DNA of 64,000 nt, taken from assembly GCA_023014365.1 (NCBI GenBank), contig JAEBUN010000024.1, positions 434,001-498,000 on the forward strand. The letters run 5' to 3'. This document shows positions 1 through 10,100 of the stretch, one piece after another. A program made the translations under genes and the position numbers. The notes under the pieces were generated by a model. The model worked only from the letters and a program-made list of their open reading frames with translations. It was not told the origin of the DNA and searched no databases. Positions within the stretch are counted from its first letter, which is position 1. Each line of letters opens with the position of its first letter. This stretch comes from Lepiota brunneoincarnata. Its lineage: Eukaryota; Basidiomycota; Agaricomycetes; Agaricales; Agaricaceae.

Positions 1-2
1 TC

Positions 3-632
3 AAGCAAGCTCGAACAGCATATCAAATACTACAAACTCAACGCGACTATATGCAAACTCGAGGAACTCCCTCGTTTCCAACGACTTCGCGCACTCGCCC
101 ATTTAAAGGGAAAAGAAATGCTTTTACGCGCCGTGTCCCACTGCCCTATCAAGCAACAGACCCTAACGCAATGGATATTGACCAACTTGCCGAAGCAGTC
201 TACAACCTCGACTTTGAGGACGAGCCAGATCTACTCGCCGAGGAAGCTGATGAAGACGAGGAGACCGAAGAAGACAGACTCCACCAGTTGGTACAAGAAC
301 GCACCCGCGAAGCCCTCAATGCAATCCTCACGGACGCCCAAAGAAAGGATCTCAAAGAAAAGAGATGCTTCAACTGCCGCAAGACTGGACACTTCGCCCG
401 CGAATGCCCCACCAAGAAGACAATATATCGCCGATCCGAATTACCCCGCAATTTGGATGCCAGAAACCGGTCAAATGCGATATCCAGAAGAAGACAAGCA
501 AGCTACAGGAAAAAGAACTCGCTATACAACATACTAGAAGATGCAACCGACGAAGAAGTCGAGGACATCTACGAACATTTTGCAAATGAATCCAACCACC
601 CAGACGCCCCTCTGGTTAAGGATTTTGCCTAA
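3..632 (+). CDS. gag: Gag C-terminal part, Ty3/gypsy element 1 (partial)
   Basis: The frame is open from the window edge to a TAA at 630-632, so the start lies outside. An acidic stretch (LLAEEADEDEETEEDRL) precedes one CCHC zinc knuckle, CFNCRKTGHFARECP, the nucleic-acid-binding signature of retroviral-type Gag. The protein would form the virus-like particle and bind genomic RNA. The pol frame lies in -1 and is already open from 620, overlapping the last 13 nt of gag. A TTTT run (623-626) sits in that overlap, so pol is probably made by -1 frameshifting. The family assignment is firm. Only the N-terminal extent is unknown. Confidence 0.85.
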   Translation, partial: KQARTAYQILQTQRDYMQTRGTPSFPTTSRTRPFKGKRNAFTRRVPLPYQATDPNAMDIDQLAEAVYNLDFEDEPDLLAEEADEDEETEEDRLHQLVQERTREALNAILTDAQRKDLKEKRCFNCRKTGHFARECPTKKTIYRRSELPRNLDARNRSNAISRRRQASYRKKNSLYNILEDATDEEVEDIYEHFANESNHPDAPLVKDFA

Positions 633-3600
633 GGAGACTAGCCACCACGTCTAGCCCTCCACAAAGACCTCCTTCCCTTTCCTATTCACAAAATGATATT
701 AATGTCGTAAAGTTACAGGAATCGTCAGCACGCGTAATACATCTACCCTGTCGAATCCGAAAACACAAGTTCACTAAGGAAGGACCCGAAAGCGTGGAAC
801 TACTCGCCCTACTCGACTCAGGAGCAGCAGGAAACTTCATTGACCCCGGAATGGTCAAACAACATTCATTCAAAACAACACCCCTCAATCGACCCATCGA
901 AGTACGAAATGCCGATGGATCTGTTAACGAAAATGGAACAGCCACCCACTACACGACCCTCAACCTAACGGTTAACGGAAAGAACATGGAGATCAAACCA
1001 AAAGTAGTCTCCCTCGGAAGCCCAAGACTCATCCTTGGATTCCCTTGGCTTGCAGAACACAACCCAGACATCGACTGGGATGCCAAACAATTACGCTGGA
1101 GAAACGAACGTTGGGACAACACTATATTCCGAGAACTCATCCAATCCATGGAACCCGATTGGATCTACAACGACCAACTCAACCACATCTCCACACTAGA
1201 GCCCACAAGCTTCGAAGAAATCAACTTCAAAGCCTCCGCATCACAATTCCTCGCCGTACAACACGGAGAAAAGAAAAACGACGACCCAAGAAAAGTCGTA
1301 CCCACGGAATTCCACGAATACCTCCCAGTATTTAGCAAGAAACAAGCCGAACGATTCCCCCCACAACGACCATGGGATCACAAAATTGAACTCAAGGAAT
1401 CATTCAAACCAATTGCCATGAAGTCCTACCGACTCTCCCTCAATGAAGAAAAGGAACTCGACACGTTCCTAGAAGAAAACCTTCAAAAGGGATACATTCG
1501 ACCATCCGAATCGCCAATGGCATCACCCTTCTTCTTCGTAGGAAAGAAAGACGGAAAACTACGCCCCTGTCAAGACTACAGGTACCTCAACGAGCATACC
1601 GTCAAAAATGCGTACAACCTCCCCCTCATCTCTCATATTCTCGACAAACTCCGAGGATCAAAGTACTTTACCAAACTCGACGTACGAGCAGGATACAACA
1701 ACATCCGCATACGCAAAGGAGATGAATGGAAAGGAGCCTTCAGGACACCCCGAGGATTATTCGAACCCACGGTTATGTTCTTTGGAATGTGTAACTCCCC
1801 AGCAACATTCCAAACCATGATGGACTCATTATTCCGAAAACTCATCGACAATAGAGGAGTAATCGTTTACATGGACGACATCCTCATTCACGCAAAAACA
1901 AAACAGGAACTTCGACGCCTCACAAGAGAAGTACTCAAGATACTCAAGGACAACGATCTATACCTCAAAACCGAAAAATGCGAATTTGAACGACAACGAC
2001 TTGAATACCTAGGAGTTATTATCACTCCCGACTCAGTTTCGATGGACCCAGCAAAGCTCAAAGGCATCGCTGAATGGCCAACACCAACTACCCCACGCGA
2101 CGTACGAAAATTCATAGGATTTTGCAACTTCTATCGAAAATTCATACACCAATACGCCACATGGGCAAAACCTCTCAATGCCCTAATGTCCAAAACCAAG
2201 AAATTCGAATGGACAGAAGAATGCCAAAATGCCTTCGATACTCTCAAGAGAAAATTCCAAAGCGAACCGGTATTAATGGTCCCCGACCGAGACAAACCCT
2301 TCGAAATCGAATGCGACGCATCACTATTTGCATCAGGAGCAGTCCTACTTCAACGCGACAACAATGGAGTTAAACACCCAGTCGCATACTTCTCGAAAGG
2401 ATTCTCACCAGCCGAACGCAACTATCATTGCTCCGAACAGGAACTCTTCGCCATTATCCGAGCACTCAAAGAATGGCGTCACCACATAGAAGGATCATCA
2501 CACAAGACCATCGTATGGTCAGATCACGACAACCTTCGCCACTGGAGAAAACCTGAAGACCTCAGCAGAAGACAAGCCCGATGGATTGCCTACATGCAAC
2601 GATTTGACATCGAAATCCGACATATCCCTGGAAAGAAAAACGGACCAGCAGATGCCCTTTCCAGACGACCCGATCATGAACCCAAGACAAGAGACAATAA
2701 ACAGGTCGTCGCACTCCCTGACAAATTCTTCACCCCAGAACAGCCACAACATATCCATATTATCGACGAAAACACTAAAAAGGAAATAAAAGAACTGTGG
2801 AAGAAAAAGAAACAGACCAACATCGCCCAAGAAGATGACTCAGGACACCCACGCGTTCAAGGAAAGCTATTTATACCACAAGATCTACACCTCAGACGCC
2901 GCTTACTGCAAAGAGTACACGACTCACCCACCGCAGGACACCCTGGAATCGCAGAAACAACTAGAAAACTCCAGGAATACGCCTACTGGCCTGGGATGCG
3001 ATCATTTGTCAAAAACTACGTCAAAGGATGTGGCGCTTGCCAACAATACAAGATCAATCGCCACCCCCTAAAACCACCGCTTCAACCTATCCCTGGACCC
3101 CGTTCTACCCGTCCATTCTCGAACATCTCGATGGATCTTATCACAGACCTACCCCCGGACGGACCCCATGATTCTATACTGGTCGTGGTCGACCAGCTTA
3201 CGAAGGGGATAATTCTAGAACCTACTGCGAAAACAGCCAACGCGGACAAGATCGCCGAAATTCTTATCAAACGGCTATTCTCTAGATTTGGCCTTCCCGA
3301 GAAAGTTCTCAGTGATCGCGACCCCAGATTCGCTGCCAAATCCATGAAAGAATTCTACAAACAACTCGGAATCGAACAAGCACTCTCTACCGCCTACCAC
3401 CCCCAGACAGACGGACAAACAGAGCGATTCAATCAAGAAATAGAACTCTACCTTGGCATCTATTGCTCATCGAACCCGAACAAATGGGTAAAGGCACTCC
3501 CACTCCTGGAATATGTCCACAACTCGAAAACACACGCTGAACACCAACATACCCCATTTGAACTCCTCTATGGATCAAGCCCCAAAGGATTTCCGACCTC

Positions 3601-4288
3601 CGAGGAGCCAACGAACATTCCAGCAATAGGAGAGAAGTTTAAATACCTCGCCAAGATACGCCAAGAAGCCCAAGCTGCGCATGAACAAGCCAGACTAAAA
3701 ATGGCTGCAAGATATAACCGGCCAGATATCAATCTAAAAATTGGACAGAAGGTTTGGCTCGACAACCGCAACCTCCCAATTCAGTACGCCTCAAAGAAAC
3801 TGGCCCAACGCCGAGAAGGTCCCTTCACCATAACAAGAAAACTCGGACCTGTTACCTACGAACTAAAATTACCCATCAAATGGAAGATCCACAACAAGTT
3901 TCATGCGAGCCTCCTAATGCCTGCAGAAGAGAACGACACACATGGGGAATACAACACAGCCCCACCACCCGACCTTGTAAATGGAGAAGAAGAATACGAG
4001 GTCGAGTCAATACTGCGCCACAGAAAATTCCGGAACAAGTATCAATTCCTAGTCAGATGGAAAGGATACCTTCCCACCGAGGATTCCTGGGAGCCAGAAG
4101 CAAACCTGGAGAACGCCAAGGAAGTCATTGAAGAATATAAAAGGGCCCACAAATTAGACAACCCCACCAATGACCCAACCACCCAACACTCGAACAACCA
4201 CTCCAGACCTCCCAGAGCCAGACAACGATGGACGCCTTCTCATCCGGGAAAGAATCATATCCCTGGCGAACCGCGTCGAAGGAAATAG
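620..4288 (+). CDS. pol: Pol polyprotein, Ty3/gypsy element 1 (PR-RT-RH-IN-chromodomain)
   Basis: The frame opens at 620, just after a TAA at 617-619, and runs without a break to 4288. There is no convincing ATG of its own, which fits a Gag-Pol fusion. Domains in order are: aspartic protease (ALLDSGAAGNFID); RT with the catalytic box IVYMDDILIH; RNase H (FEIECDASLFASG); integrase with an HHCC zinc-binding region (HPGIAETTRKL...CGACQQYK), the DDE residues in SMDLITDLPP, LSDRDPRF and YHPQTDGQTERFN; and a C-terminal chromodomain (EYEVESILRHRKF...FLVRWKGY...SWEPEANL). The chromodomain suggests integration targeted to methylated histone, as known for chromoviruses. All key residues are present, so the protein may be active. 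Its last 40 codons overlap two further ORFs in the other two frames. Confidence 0.93.
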   Translation, partial: GFCLRRLATTSSPPQRPPSLSYSQNDINVVKLQESSARVIHLPCRIRKHKFTKEGPESVELLALLDSGAAGNFIDPGMVKQHSFKTTPLNRPIEVRNADGSVNENGTATHYTTLNLTVNGKNMEIKPKVVSLGSPRLILGFPWLAEHNPDIDWDAKQLRWRNERWDNTIFRELIQSMEPDWIYNDQLNHISTLEPTSFEEINFKASASQFLAVQHGEKKNDDPRKVVPTEFHEYLPVFSKKQAERFPPQRPWDHKIELKESFKPIAMKSYRLSLNEEKELDTFLEENLQKGYIRPSESPMASPFFFVGKKDGKLRPCQDYRYLNEHTVKNAYNLPLISHILDKLRGSKYFTKLDVRAGYNNIRIRKGDEWKGAFRTPRGLFEPTVMFFGMCNSPATFQTMMDSLFRKLIDNRGVIVYMDDILIHAKTKQELRRLTREVLKILKDNDLYLKTEKCEFERQRLEYLGVIITPDSVSMDPAKLKGIAEWPTPTTPRDVRKFIGFCNFYRKFIHQYATWAKPLNALMSKTKKFEWTEECQNAFDTLKRKFQSEPVLMVPDRDKPFEIECDASLFASGAVLLQRDNNGVKHPVAYFSKGFSPAERNYHCSEQELFAIIRALKEWRHHIEGSSHKTIVWSDHDNLRHWRKPEDLSRRQARWIAYMQRFDIEIRHIPGKKNGPADALSRRPDHEPKTRDNKQVVALPDKFFTPEQPQHIHIIDENTKKEIKELWKKKKQTNIAQEDDSGHPRVQGKLFIPQDLHLRRRLLQRVHDSPTAGHPGIAETTRKLQEYAYWPGMRSFVKNYVKGCGACQQYKINRHPLKPPLQPIPGPRSTRPFSNISMDLITDLPPDGPHDSILVVVDQLTKGIILEPTAKTANADKIAEILIKRLFSRFGLPEKVLSDRDPRFAAKSMKEFYKQLGIEQALSTAYHPQTDGQTERFNQEIELYLGIYCSSNPNKWVKALPLLEYVHNSKTHAEHQHTPFELLYGSSPKGFPTSEEPTNIPAIGEKFKYLAKIRQEAQAAHEQARLKMAARYNRPDINLKIGQKVWLDNRNLPIQYASKKLAQRREGPFTITRKLGPVTYELKLPIKWKIHNKFHASLLMPAEENDTHGEYNTAPPPDLVNGEEEYEVESILRHRKFRNKYQFLVRWKGYLPTEDSWEPEANLENAKEVIEEYKRAHKLDNPTNDPTTQHSNNHSRPPRARQRWTPSHPGKNHIPGEPRRRK

Positions 4289-5384
4289 CCAACCTAACCC
4301 TGCCACCAATACCGTTGACGACCAACCAGACAGGACCAACAGTCCTTATATCATCCGGCATACCTTCCTTCCCTCCAACCAACCCGAGATACGATCCATC
4401 CTTCTACACGAAGTTCCCTTTCATATTACCGGAACCCGTCTTAAACGCAGTCCAGCGATGGTACCCCTGGTCGACACCTGCTGGAAGACATTTACTGCTC
4501 TTCTGTATCACAAGCGCCTCGTCCACGACCGAGCAACAGAATTCGAAAAACTATGCGCCACTATTCTTTCTAGCGCAACAGAGGAACAGGACCGCAATAC
4601 CATTTCTGCCATGCTATCAACCGCTCTCACCGAATTCCCGTTCGAGAGTTCGATCCCAAGCCCGAGCAATGGAAGCGGAAGTCAGGACCGCCCTATCCTA
4701 CCTATCGGGACCACCACCCAACCTTCCAACCCTCCCATGGTGGATACGAGTAACCAACCATCAAGTGTTGTACAAGCTATATCTGCTTCTAATGACGCCC
4801 CCATCGGGACTACCACCACTCACTTATCCGCCACCCGAACTCGCTGCAATTGCTGCCGTCGATTCGGCCATATCAAAGCAGGATGCCCGCGCTACCAATG
4901 TCGATATTGTCGAAAGATTGCCCCAGGCCATTACGAGAAGCACTGCGAGAGAAACCCTTACCAGCATCAACCCGCAAGTATGGTACCTGGCCTGTATCGC
5001 CGCCCACGAGGAATACCAAGCAGAGCTCGATCCCTCACACGCGAAACCACAAACAACAATATTCGACACATTGTTGCAAGCACCGAACAGCGCCCCGCTT
5101 CAGCCAGACCCCTCCGCACCCGAATTCAAAATGCCCCCATCGTCGTTCCGACCACCAACGCCACCACCACATCTGCTAGTGGAAGCCACCGACTTCCTGA
5201 ATCGATCCTTCGGCACACCCGCCACCATTCACTCCAGAGAACCCATCGTCATCGACCTCACCCAAGACCCGCCATCCCCAGACCACCAAGCTACCGAAGC
5301 GACTCCCCAGAACCCGACCCATACTTCGACTGGGACCCCATCGCCGAATCAAACATTACAGGAGAGCCTGTCGGACTATACTGA
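4170..5384 (+). CDS. Accessory ORF A of gypsy element 1: double zinc-knuckle protein
   Basis: This 404-codon ORF starts inside the end of pol and lies in a different frame (position 3; pol is frame 2). Near residue 225-260 it carries a perfect CCHC knuckle (CNCCRRFGHIKAGC) followed at once by a second, longer one (CRYCRKIAPGHYEKHC). The rest is Ser/Thr/Pro/Arg-rich, and the tail is acidic-aromatic (PEPDPYFDWDPI). Zinc knuckles usually bind RNA or single-stranded DNA, so a nucleocapsid-like or silencing-related role is possible, but no function is known to me. From 4228 it is overlapped by ORF B in frame 1 for 1157 nt. How it is translated is not evident: reinitiation, a subgenomic RNA or splicing are all possible. 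Confidence 0.6.
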   Translation: MTQPPNTRTTTPDLPEPDNDGRLLIRERIISLANRVEGNSQPNPATNTVDDQPDRTNSPYIIRHTFLPSNQPEIRSILLHEVPFHITGTRLKRSPAMVPLVDTCWKTFTALLYHKRLVHDRATEFEKLCATILSSATEEQDRNTISAMLSTALTEFPFESSIPSPSNGSGSQDRPILPIGTTTQPSNPPMVDTSNQPSSVVQAISASNDAPIGTTTTHLSATRTRCNCCRRFGHIKAGCPRYQCRYCRKIAPGHYEKHCERNPYQHQPASMVPGLYRRPRGIPSRARSLTRETTNNNIRHIVASTEQRPASARPLRTRIQNAPIVVPTTNATTTSASGSHRLPESILRHTRHHSLQRTHRHRPHPRPAIPRPPSYRSDSPEPDPYFDWDPIAESNITGEPVGLY

Positions 5385-5799
5385 GGATATGTCTGATGAG
5401 GACATCAGACCTTACGAAGGGGATAATGTTATGAACAGTCCAGACCGGGAGGAACAAGAATTACTGTTCGACTTTACAAGATGGGTACAGGAGACTACAG
5501 ACCAACTACGGGCACAAGAATACGAAGACGAGGAAGGGGAATACTACACCGCCATGCAGGACCTGGCGAGAGAAGCAGGAATGGAGATAACCTTGGAGGA
5601 TATATTGGAATACCCCGAGGACGAGGAAGATAACCATGGATCAACCGATCCAACCTCCGATACGGATGGAAGCACCGAGAGAATGGAGAGCGAGAATGGA
5701 GAAGACTCCATGGAGATACAATCGGGAGAAGGAGATTATGAGTCAGAGGAAAGCGATGGAACATCGCACAGCAGTAGCGAGAGTACTGACTCATTGTAA
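4228..5799 (+). CDS. Accessory ORF B of gypsy element 1: acidic-tailed protein with a SUMO-interacting-like motif
   Basis: This 523-codon ORF in frame 1 starts with ATG at 4228 and overlaps pol (to 4288) and ORF A (to 5384). Its N-terminal half has hydrophobic and Trp-rich blocks. Around residue 340 (nt 5245-5262) it encodes EPIVIDLTQD, a good match to the SUMO-interacting consensus (V/I-x-V/I-V/I with acidic flank). The part beyond ORF A (5385-5799) is strongly acidic and Ser-rich (EEDNHGSTDPTSDTDGS). No conserved enzyme domain is visible. The protein could connect the element to host SUMO-dependent silencing or nuclear sites, which is inference only. The terminal third is in single coding, so this frame is the safer of the two. 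Confidence 0.6.
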   Translation: MDAFSSGKESYPWRTASKEIANLTLPPIPLTTNQTGPTVLISSGIPSFPPTNPRYDPSFYTKFPFILPEPVLNAVQRWYPWSTPAGRHLLLFCITSASSTTEQQNSKNYAPLFFLAQQRNRTAIPFLPCYQPLSPNSRSRVRSQARAMEAEVRTALSYLSGPPPNLPTLPWWIRVTNHQVLYKLYLLLMTPPSGLPPLTYPPPELAAIAAVDSAISKQDARATNVDIVERLPQAITRSTARETLTSINPQVWYLACIAAHEEYQAELDPSHAKPQTTIFDTLLQAPNSAPLQPDPSAPEFKMPPSSFRPPTPPPHLLVEATDFLNRSFGTPATIHSREPIVIDLTQDPPSPDHQATEATPQNPTHTSTGTPSPNQTLQESLSDYTEDMSDEDIRPYEGDNVMNSPDREEQELLFDFTRWVQETTDQLRAQEYEDEEGEYYTAMQDLAREAGMEITLEDILEYPEDEEDNHGSTDPTSDTDGSTERMESENGEDSMEIQSGEGDYESEESDGTSHSSSESTDSL

Positions 5800-6124
5800 T
5801 ATAAATAACGCTAGGATGCCATCACCCAGGATGTGCATCATGGTCAGGACTGCGCACGACCAGTAGAACAGCCAAGTAACCTATAACGAGTATATAGCAT
5901 CTCATAGGTATATAAGGCCTGTACAAGTAGAGATTAAAGCCTCAAGCTTTAATCTTGTTAACAGCGGTCGTTTACCTCTCTGCCTTAACTTGGCGTCTTC
6001 CCTCGTTATCTCATTGAGCGCGATCCACTAAGCTCTATAAGGCCAACCGTCTCGGACACCTTGTAGAGTGATTGAAGGCCGTCTCCAGTTATCCTCGGAT
6101 ACAGAAGGAGCACGGATCATAACA
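5800..6124 (+). repeat. 3' LTR-like region of gypsy element 1 (start approximate)
   Basis: The region has a promoter-like GTATATAAGG near 5907-5916. About 20 nt downstream is a perfect 10-bp hairpin, AGATTAAAGC / GCTTTAATCT (5931-5955, loop CTCAA), close to where transcription should begin. The end CATAACA (6118-6124) resembles the CTCTAACA terminus of gypsy element 2. The 5' LTR is outside the window, so the left limit is a guess, and part of the LTR may even lie within the end of ORF B. Confidence 0.45.
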
Positions 6125-6125
6125 C

Positions 6126-6725
6126 AGCAAGGACAGTTGACTTGGTCAATTTGTCCTGTAGTAGTAGTGCTGTTGACAGGTGCGCATAGTCCTCTGGTAA
6201 TGCTCAAATCAATGCCATGCATTGTAGTTCCTCATCAAGATTGGTAATGGTGAACTTGGTAGGACATAAATCCTGTATAGTTGTCATTGCCTTCTCTATT
6301 CGTGTCCCCAGATCAACTAATGATTCCTCATCATTCTTATGAATGGAGAAGAAATCATCATATGCATTGAATCGAGCACCAGGTTTCTTGGACTGATGCA
6401 CCTCCTCAAGCTTCTTCCACATTTCAACTGGATCCCCCACTAAATCTTGAACATGCACCCTCTGGTCACGATCCAGTAACAGATATATGTCACCAGCAGC
6501 CTTTTGCACCTTCAATTCCCAAGCATCTATATTCCCCTGATCCTTTTCAGGCTTTTTCTCCTTCCCACTGACCACATTCCACAATCCCTTTGACATCGAC
6601 CATGCCTGCATTTCACCTGACCACTCTCCATAGTTGGAGTTGGTAAGAGGTGTAATTCTAGCACTGACTGAGTCAGACCTAGTGATATCCAATAAATCCC
6701 CAATAAACTCGCAATAAAAGCGCAA
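6126..6725 (-). pseudogene. Ty1/copia gag remnant, minus strand
   Basis: Read on the minus strand from 6725, the peptide resembles copia-type Gag (UBN2/DUF4219 class): LTNSNYGEWSGEMQAWSM, then a helix-rich centre (VEMWKKLEEVHQSKKPGARF) and LDEELQCMALI. A stop follows, but similarity continues in frame (ALPEDYAHLSTALL) to about 6126. There gypsy element 1 appears to have cut in. This belongs to a different copia family from the plus-strand element at 16-30 kb. It is not functional. Confidence 0.7.
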
Positions 6726-6844
6726 TTAAATCGCAATAAACTCGCAATATGGTGGCAATAAGCCAATAGTCACAGTAACAGCAATATGCAGCAGTATCCC
6801 CAACAATCAATGATTAAAATGGTGTAGAGCTGGGACCCATAACC

Positions 6845-7119
6845 TGTTGAACTGAGTAGAGTCAATAGTATCAGTGACACACTGATCACTAGTCACTAGC
6901 TCAAGTTGATCAACAATCACTGATGTATTCACACGTTGTTAATAATAGTGTGATTTGATAAGCCCACTGATTTGGTCAAGTGTAAAGGTTCTTCATAGGT
7001 AACTCCCCTTCACTTAATAGGATTTGGCTAGTCTAAGGTCCCATCCTGTCAAAATGGACACAAGGCATGAAACTCGGTGTCCACTAATTGACATCCCCAA
7101 GGGATGGGTGTACATAACA
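6845..7119 (-). repeat. Probable LTR of the minus-strand copia remnant
   Basis: On the minus strand this starts TGTTATGTACACC (from 7119) and ends TTCAACA (6845), so it has TG...CA termini. It is followed by GGTTATGGGTCCCAGC, a plausible primer-binding site, and then by the gag remnant. Position and termini support an LTR, but no second copy is in the window to prove it. Confidence 0.45.
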
Positions 7120-7185
7120 ACTAATTACTTATATATCATAATTCATTACTAACTAATAAGTGATCTGTCACTTTATTTAACATTA

Positions 7186-10100
7186 CGCATATGCTCTCAG
7201 AATGTAAACCATAACTACATTCTGCTGGACACTTATCTTGAGTTATATAAAAGTGGCTTTGATGTCTTTTTTGTGCAAGAACCACCTTGGCGAAATTTAA
7301 GGAAGGCTCTCTCTACTGTCTCCAGGGACAGTGAGGGTGTTGTAGGTGCTCCACTCCACCCAGAGTGGACATGCATTTGGAATCTTCAGCTGGGTGATTT
7401 GTCCCCATGGGTGCTGGCTTATGTCCACTCAAGGCTGAAGCTTTTGCGGCCATCCATTCATAGGGATTTGGTCAACCATCGCGACATTATGGTTGTGTCC
7501 TTGTGACAAGGGGGGCACACCTATAATCTTATGAACATCTATTTGGACGACCAGCACACCACCATTCTGGCTCTTAGGGAGCTGGTGGATTCCCCGCCTG
7601 CCATGACTTACATGGCAGGTGACTTCAATTGCCACTTGGAGCAGTGGGACCCTAATCAGGTCTCACATCCAGGGATTGCCCAGTCTCTTCTGGAGGTTGG
7701 GATGGATCTGGGGCTTGGCGCTTCTGGTAGTTCCAGGCCCAACTCACTTCCCACACAATTCAAATCTGTTGCTGTTGGTGATAGATCTCGTCTTCCTCCC
7801 AATGGCTCGAGATCCCAATCTCAGGCCCTTGATCAATCTCAAGATGCATGGTCCTTCAGACCACATGCCTCTAACCCTGGTTCTCCCAGTCACTTGTTTT
7901 ATGACCGGTGTGATCCATCAAGTCCTGAAGCCTGATAGTGATGAGGAGTTGAAGTTTGTGGCACAGATATGTGAGGGGCTGGCTGCTCTGCGGCTGCCCT
8001 TGGACACCCCTGTGGAGGTGGAGTCTGTGGCTTCAGCTGTGGCTTGCATCATCTCCCAGGCCTGGGACGCCTTCTTGGAGAAGGTGTTCATTGTTGGGCA
8101 GTCTAATCCATGGTGGAATGATGACTGCGCCACTGCCATTCAGGCATATCAGGCGGCCCCCTCAGGGGATGTGTGGTTTGAGTTCCAGCAGACTGTAAAA
8201 ACCATCAAATGCAGATTCTTTGATGAGAAGATTGAGGAGATTGCCTCTGCAAACAAGTGCCTCTGGGACCTCATGGCCTGGGTTCAACAGCACAAGTTAC
8301 CAGCCTGTGACATGATACAGCATGATGGCGTGCCATGTCATGACATGGACTCCCTGTGGGATGCCCTTCACAGTACCTACAACGCAGCCAGAGGCGGCAT
8401 TGTAGATTCCTTGGTCTTAGATGCCCTCCCTGCGCAGGCGGAGAGGGCGTGGTACCCTTTCTTGACTTTGGAACTTGAGGACGCTCTGCGTTCTTGTGTG
8501 AAGAAGTCTGCTCCTGGGCCCAATCACGTTATGTAGTCATACCTGAAGGATATTGTGGCAAACCGAGCATCCTGCTGCATGTTCATTGATCTCACCAATG
8601 CCTACCTAACGGCAGGGCATTGGCTGGATTATTTCAAGGAGTCTGATGCAGTGGTTATACCTAAACTGGGGAAGCCTTCTTACTCTATGCCCAAGGCCTT
8701 TAGGCTGATTGTGTTGTTAAACACACTGGGCAAGCTTGTGGAGAAGATGATCTCCAACCACCTCCAGTTTGACTGTGTCAAGTGGGGGGTGTTTCATCCC
8801 AACCAGATTGGCAGCATTTGCCAGAAGTCCACAGAGGATGCCAGATTGATCCTCACCCACCTCATTCATGTGGGGTGGGCTTGGGGCTTGTGGACAAGCA
8901 TTGTAGCCTTCAACATCACTCAGTTCTTCCCTTTGCTGAATCATGATATGATTCTAGCAGTTCTTTCATGGTTGGGATTTGTGCCTGAGTTGGTGTGGTT
9001 CTTCGGCTCATACCTGGTCAGGAGGTCTACTATGTATCTGTGGAACTCTTTCTGGTCAGACCCCAGGCAAGTGGATGTGGGCATGGGGCAGGGCTCTGCT
9101 CTGTCCCCAGTCTTGTCTGCTCTCTATCTCGCCCCTCTGGTATACCTGTACTACCAGCAGACCCCCAGCCTCGGCGTGGACATGCTTTCATATGTCAATG
9201 ACAGGACCCTCATAGTCCAATCCAAGACATGGGAGGACAATGTTTCTGCCCTGCAGGCAGCCTATCGCTGCATGCATGGACTCCCCAATTCTTTTGGCCT
9301 CATGCTTGAGCATACCAAGTCCAAGGTCTTTCACTTCTCTCATAACCCGAGGGATACCAACCCGCCCATTGACTTAGGCTTCCATCCATACATGGGGGAC
9401 ACCCCTTTGAGGCCCAAGCTGTTCTGGCGGTACTTGGGTTTCTATTTTGATCATGCTCTCACTTTCTGTGAGCATGTATGTTACTATTCTACCAAAGCTT
9501 TCTCCACGGTTGGTGCAATGGGGATGCTTGGTAATTCAACCCAGGGGCTGCTTCCTGATCAGAAGTGCCTCCTCTACCGGTCCTGCATAGTTCCTATTGC
9601 CACATATGGATTCCATATGTGGTATCACAAGGGTTTCCATAATAAGGGAATCCTCAAGATGTTTAACTCCATGCAGTGGCGCACTGCCAATTGGATCATT
9701 GGTGCATTTTACACATCCCCCTCTGGGGGGGCAGAGGCCCTTGCAGGCCTCCTGCCTTTCCAGTTGCATCTCAAGAAGTTGGCTTCCTGTACGGTATTTT
9801 GAGTCACCACTCTTGCAGCGAATCACCCACTTTGGCCCTTACTGGGCCACAAGTTCAGGGGGAGCTCCCTGGCACACCCTTGGTCTATCTTGTCTCTCAC
9901 TCCAGTGCTTCAGCCCAAGGTGAAGAGTGCTCTTATGGAGGTACAGATCATACTTCCACAGCTTACTGAGCCACTCAGCCCATTCGCAGATGAGAACAGG
10001 CCAGGTCTCCGACTTTTGGACCTCTTCTTGGAGCAGATCAAGTTTATGCCCTACACCATTGATCCTGAGGGGGACTTGAAACAACAGCATCTCGACAGAC

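Larger units (their letters stand above)
1..6124 (+). mobile_element. Ty3/gypsy chromodomain retrotransposon, element 1 (5' end outside window)
   Basis: The order is gag zinc knuckle, aspartic protease, reverse transcriptase, RNase H, integrase, chromodomain, two extra ORFs, then an LTR-like tail with a TATA box. This is a chromovirus-type Ty3/gypsy element. The 5' LTR and most of gag lie left of the window. The right limit is set by where minus-strand copia gag similarity resumes, with the likely LTR terminus at ...CATAACA, position 6124. All visible gag and pol reading frames are open, so the copy looks young or under selection. It appears to have inserted into the minus-strand copia gag that follows. 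The exact LTR start cannot be fixed without the 5' LTR. Confidence 0.85.
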
